Shown piece after piece: positions 6,042-8,453 of a DNA stretch of 8,453 nt; the first letter of the stretch is position 1; every line of letters starts with the position of its first letter. Below the pieces are notes generated by a model. The model saw nothing but the letters and a program-made list of their open reading frames with translations. It ran no database searches and was not told where the DNA came from. The position numbers and the translations under genes are program-made. The stretch spans positions 1 to 8,453 of the forward strand of contig CALBJK010000191.1 in NCBI GenBank assembly GCA_937892695.1, given 5' to 3'. Source of the stretch: an uncultured Prevotella sp. (lineage in GTDB: Bacteria; Bacteroidota; Bacteroidia; Bacteroidales; Bacteroidaceae).

Positions 6042-7688
6042 ATGGATTTATTTGCAAGAAAGAGTATCTGCAGCCTGCTGCAGGAAGCGAAAGAAGAACA
6101 ACGGCAAGGCATGAAGCGCGTGCTTGGGCCACTTGGACTGGTGGCTATGGGAATAGGAGCTATTATCGGTGCGGGCTTGTTTTCTGTCACTGGTGTGGTA
6201 GCTGCCGAATACACCGGTCCCGCCATTACAATCAGTTTTGTCATCGCGGCGTTAGCCTGTAGTTTTGCAGGATTGTGCTATGCCGAGTTTGCATCTATGA
6301 TACCGATAGCTGGCAGTGCCTACACTTACAGTTATGTGACAATGGGCGAGCTGGTAGCATGGATTATAGGTTGGGACTTGGTGCTTGAGTATGCCGTAGG
6401 GGCTTTGGTGGTTAGTATCAGCTGGTCGGGCTACTTCCGTATGCTCATGGCCGACTTGGGGTGGGACGTGCCGCTAGAATGGAGCAGTTGTCCTACTGAC
6501 GGCGGCATAATGAATTTGCCTTCTGTTGGCGTGGTGATAGCGATGAGCGCATTGCTGATAAGGGGAACAAAAGACAGCTCTGTCGTCAATGCGATAATTG
6601 TAGTGCTGAAGTTGGCCATAGTGTTGCTTTTCGTCTTCGTCGGATGGAAATATATCAAGTCCGATAATCTCACTCCTTACATACCTCAGAACACCGGCTC
6701 TTTCGGCGAGTACGGCTTTTCAGGCATCCTGCGTGGTGCGGCTGTGGCCTTTTTTGCTTACGTCGGGTTTGATGCTGTGAGTACGGCGGCTCAGGAAACA
6801 CGTAACCCTAAGCGCAATATGCCCATAGGACTGTTGGGGTCGTTGGTGGTATGCACGGTTCTGTACGTACTGTTTGCCTACGTTATGACAGGGGTGGCCA
6901 ACTATACATCCTTTAAAGGTCTGGACAGTCTGGCTCCCGTGGCTACAGCCATTTCCCAGATGGGGACACCCGGTGCTGACGGAGTGATACATTCCGACTA
7001 TCCTTGGCTCAACAAGATAATTGTCCTGGCCATCGTGTGTGGCTACACAAGCGTTATTCTCGTGATGCTTATGGGGCAGAGCCGTGTGTTCTTCAGTATG
7101 AGCCGCGACGGCCTGCTGCCCAAGATGTTCAGCCATCTCCATTCGCGTTTCCACACCCCTGCCAGGAGCAATCTGCTCTTCATGGTGGTTGTCTCGGCAC
7201 TGGCCGCCTTCGTACCTGCCCGCATAGCCAGCGAGATGGTAAGTATCGGCACTCTCTTCGCTTTTATTCTCGTCTGTGCCGGTGTTCTGGTAATGCGTAA
7301 AACCATGCCCGATGCACCGAGGAACTTCAAGGTTCCGCTCATGCCTTACGTCCCCATACTTGGCATAGTGACATGTCTGGGGATGATGGTCTTTCTTCCG
7401 GCTGACACATGGCTTCGGTTGGTGATGTGGATGCTTGTGGGCATGGACATCTATTCTTCATACGGCATAACGCACAGCAAGCTGGGCAACGGCACCCATA
7501 AACGTCATGGCCAGACTGCGCTCAATCTGATAGGCATATCGCTGTCTTTCCTCTGCGTGATAGTGGGATTCTGGCATCAGATGACTGTTGGATGGGGAGC
7601 AGACAAGACGCTGCTCGCAATAAGTATCGTGTTCGGAGCGGCGCACCTTCTGTTCTATCTGGTGCGGTTCGCAAAGGTTCATGACTAA
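6042..7688 (+). CDS. APC-superfamily amino acid permease (CAT-like)
   Basis: The product has 548 residues, an integral inner-membrane transporter with about 12-14 hydrophobic segments. The family signature is clear: MGIGAIIGAGLFSVTG at 36-51 is the broken first helix that binds substrate backbone, AYVGFDAVSTAAQETRNPKR at 239-258 is the conserved helix 6 region and following loop, and GQSRVFFSMSRDGLLP at 345-360 is the helix 8-9 loop motif. This pattern fits bacterial relatives of cationic amino acid transporters (YfnA/ApcT-like), usually proton-coupled. The exact amino acid cannot be told from sequence. The N-terminal ~25 residues are cytoplasmic and charged. The gene is preceded by a consensus promoter and appears to be transcribed alone. 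Its stop codon TAA (7686-7688) touches the truncated hsdM remnant, so the last few residues could have been changed by the rearrangement, although the final membrane segment (AISIVFGAAHLLFYLVRF) is present. Confidence 0.9.
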   Translation: MDLFARKSICSLLQEAKEEQRQGMKRVLGPLGLVAMGIGAIIGAGLFSVTGVVAAEYTGPAITISFVIAALACSFAGLCYAEFASMIPIAGSAYTYSYVTMGELVAWIIGWDLVLEYAVGALVVSISWSGYFRMLMADLGWDVPLEWSSCPTDGGIMNLPSVGVVIAMSALLIRGTKDSSVVNAIIVVLKLAIVLLFVFVGWKYIKSDNLTPYIPQNTGSFGEYGFSGILRGAAVAFFAYVGFDAVSTAAQETRNPKRNMPIGLLGSLVVCTVLYVLFAYVMTGVANYTSFKGLDSLAPVATAISQMGTPGADGVIHSDYPWLNKIIVLAIVCGYTSVILVMLMGQSRVFFSMSRDGLLPKMFSHLHSRFHTPARSNLLFMVVVSALAAFVPARIASEMVSIGTLFAFILVCAGVLVMRKTMPDAPRNFKVPLMPYVPILGIVTCLGMMVFLPADTWLRLVMWMLVGMDIYSSYGITHSKLGNGTHKRHGQTALNLIGISLSFLCVIVGFWHQMTVGWGADKTLLAISIVFGAAHLLFYLVRFAKVHD

Positions 7689-8077
7689 ACAGCGGTGTGT
7701 CCACAGCCATCATTATCTTCACCAAGACCGGCACTGGCGGCACCGACCGTGTGTGGTTTTACGACATGCGTGCCGACGGCTTTTCGCTAACCACGCAGCG
7801 CACGCCCACGCCCGAACAGAACGACATTCCCGACATCATAGCCCGCTTCGGCAACCTCGAAGCCGAGACCGACCGCAGCCGCAAAGACCAGTCGTTCTTT
7901 GTAACGGCAGATGAAATCCGCTCCAATGACTACGACCTCAGCTATAAGCGTTATCATGAAGTGGAGCGCACGCCTGTTCATTACGATGCCCCTGAGGTTA
8001 TCATTGCACGCATAGAGGAACGACAAGCCAAGATAAACGCTGCCTTTGAAGAGTTTAAGAAACTGCTAAATTCGTAA
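7688..8077 (+). pseudogene. hsdM: Truncated hsdM: C-terminal end of a type I restriction-modification DNA methyltransferase
   Basis: The 126-codon frame from GTG 7697, with three more matching codons upstream (N-S-G), encodes the typical C-terminus of HsdM: NSGVSTAIIIFTKTGTGGTD, RVWFYDMRADGFSL, NDIPDIIARFGNLEAE, DQSFFVTADEIRSNDYDLSY, then YDAPEVIIARIEERQAKINA and a helical end that in intact enzymes contacts HsdS. Full HsdM proteins are about 500 residues. The SAM-binding domain and the NPPF catalytic motif are missing, because the frame is closed by TGA at 7682-7684 inside the permease gene end. It therefore cannot methylate DNA alone. The next gene is an hsdS fragment, the normal order hsdM-hsdS. 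A short protein from the GTG start might still be made, but the fragment reads as the relic of a deletion. Confidence 0.85.
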
Positions 8078-8081
8078 TGGT

Positions 8082-8405
8082 ATGAAGGTGGATAAGACGA
8101 AAATAGAGGACATTATACTTCCGAAACAAAGCTTCAAATGGACTGACGAAAACTCAGACCGAGAATATCTGTATATTGATTTGTCATCGTTTGATAGAAA
8201 AACAAAGAGAATTTCAACAACACTCGTTGTAAATGTGTCAAACGCTCCAAGTCGAGCTAAACAATCCGTGCAAACAGGAGATATTTTGTTTGGAACAACG
8301 AGACCTTTATTGAAACGTTCTTGCATCGTAGATGAAAAAAATGATGGACAATTATGCAGCACAGGTTTTTGCCTTATAAGACCTAATACAGAAAAAGTTA
8401 AGTAA
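8082..8405 (+). pseudogene. hsdS: Broken hsdS: N-terminal target recognition domain of a type I restriction specificity subunit
   Basis: The frame starts five bases after the hsdM remnant and gives 107 residues. TRD-like features are the opening KIEDIILPKQSFKW, YLYIDLSSFDRKTKRI near 30-45, and the core RAKQSVQTGDILFGTTRPLL followed by QLCSTGFCLIRPN. HsdS subunits recognise the DNA target for the HsdM/HsdR complex and are usually about 400 residues with two such domains. Here the frame stops at TAA 8403, just after GFCLIRPNTEKV. In the +1 frame the sequence continues open to the window end as KLSNVQKITSAKNLRSRAF, which looks like HsdS material. One extra A in the A-run at 8392-8396 would explain the break. 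The region is clearly more AT-rich than the hsdM remnant, as is common for exchangeable TRDs. Confidence 0.75.
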
Positions 8406-8453
8406 TGTTCAAAAAATAACTTCCGCAAAAAATCTGCGATCAAGAGCATTTGA

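Noticed and set aside
7688..8405. Functional new restriction or defence system
   Set aside because: The HsdM part lacks its catalytic and SAM-binding domains and HsdS is cut short. Within the window this is a remnant.
8066..8449. 127-aa frame on the minus strand
   Set aside because: It lies antisense to the hsdS fragment; the plus frame carries the TRD motif GDILFGTTRP and follows hsdM in the usual gene order.

Overview
The window looks like chromosomal DNA from a member of the Bacteroidales, probably Bacteroides- or Prevotella-like. The grounds are: promoters of the Bacteroidetes type (TTTG, about 19-20 bases, TAnnTTTG), lipoproteins whose mature ends are acidic right after the lipid cysteine (the Bacteroidetes surface-export pattern), and a BtuB/BtuG pair as found in gut Bacteroidetes. 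The exact genus cannot be fixed by eye.

Positions 1-5441, all read on the minus strand, form a cobalamin (vitamin B12) capture operon. Transcription should begin near 5427 from a near-consensus promoter and immediately enter a complete cobalamin riboswitch (about 5239-5428). An expression platform with two mutually exclusive hairpins follows (5202-5232). The genes in order are btuB (outer-membrane TonB-dependent corrinoid transporter), btuG (surface beta-propeller lipoprotein that caps BtuB, overlapping btuB by ATGA), a PKD/Ig-like surface lipoprotein with a calcium-type loop, and, after a 187-base gap full of repeats, a secreted non-lipidated BtuG-like propeller protein that runs off the left edge. 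The lipoproteins would bind corrinoid at the cell surface and pass it to BtuB, with the riboswitch shutting the genes off when cobalamin is plentiful.

Positions 5442-6041 hold a small four-cysteine protein gene (66 aa, minus strand), a perfect palindrome, a stem-loop with a repeated 14-mer, and the divergent promoter region of the next gene. Positions 6042-7688 (plus strand) encode a complete amino-acid permease of the APC superfamily, CAT-like.

Positions 7688-8453 (plus strand) are wreckage of a type I restriction-modification locus. The C-terminal quarter or so of HsdM begins exactly at the permease stop codon. It is followed by the N-terminal target-recognition part of an AT-rich HsdS, which is broken by a frameshift near 8394-8398 and reaches the right edge. 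This marks a deletion or rearrangement boundary.

I see no tRNA, rRNA, CRISPR array, insertion sequence or recognisable new defence system. The observations most worth following are the riboswitch with its competing helices, the accessory proteins of the B12 operon (PKD lipoprotein, second propeller, four-cysteine protein), the GTAGAGAC-type repeats, and the hsdM/hsdS junction.
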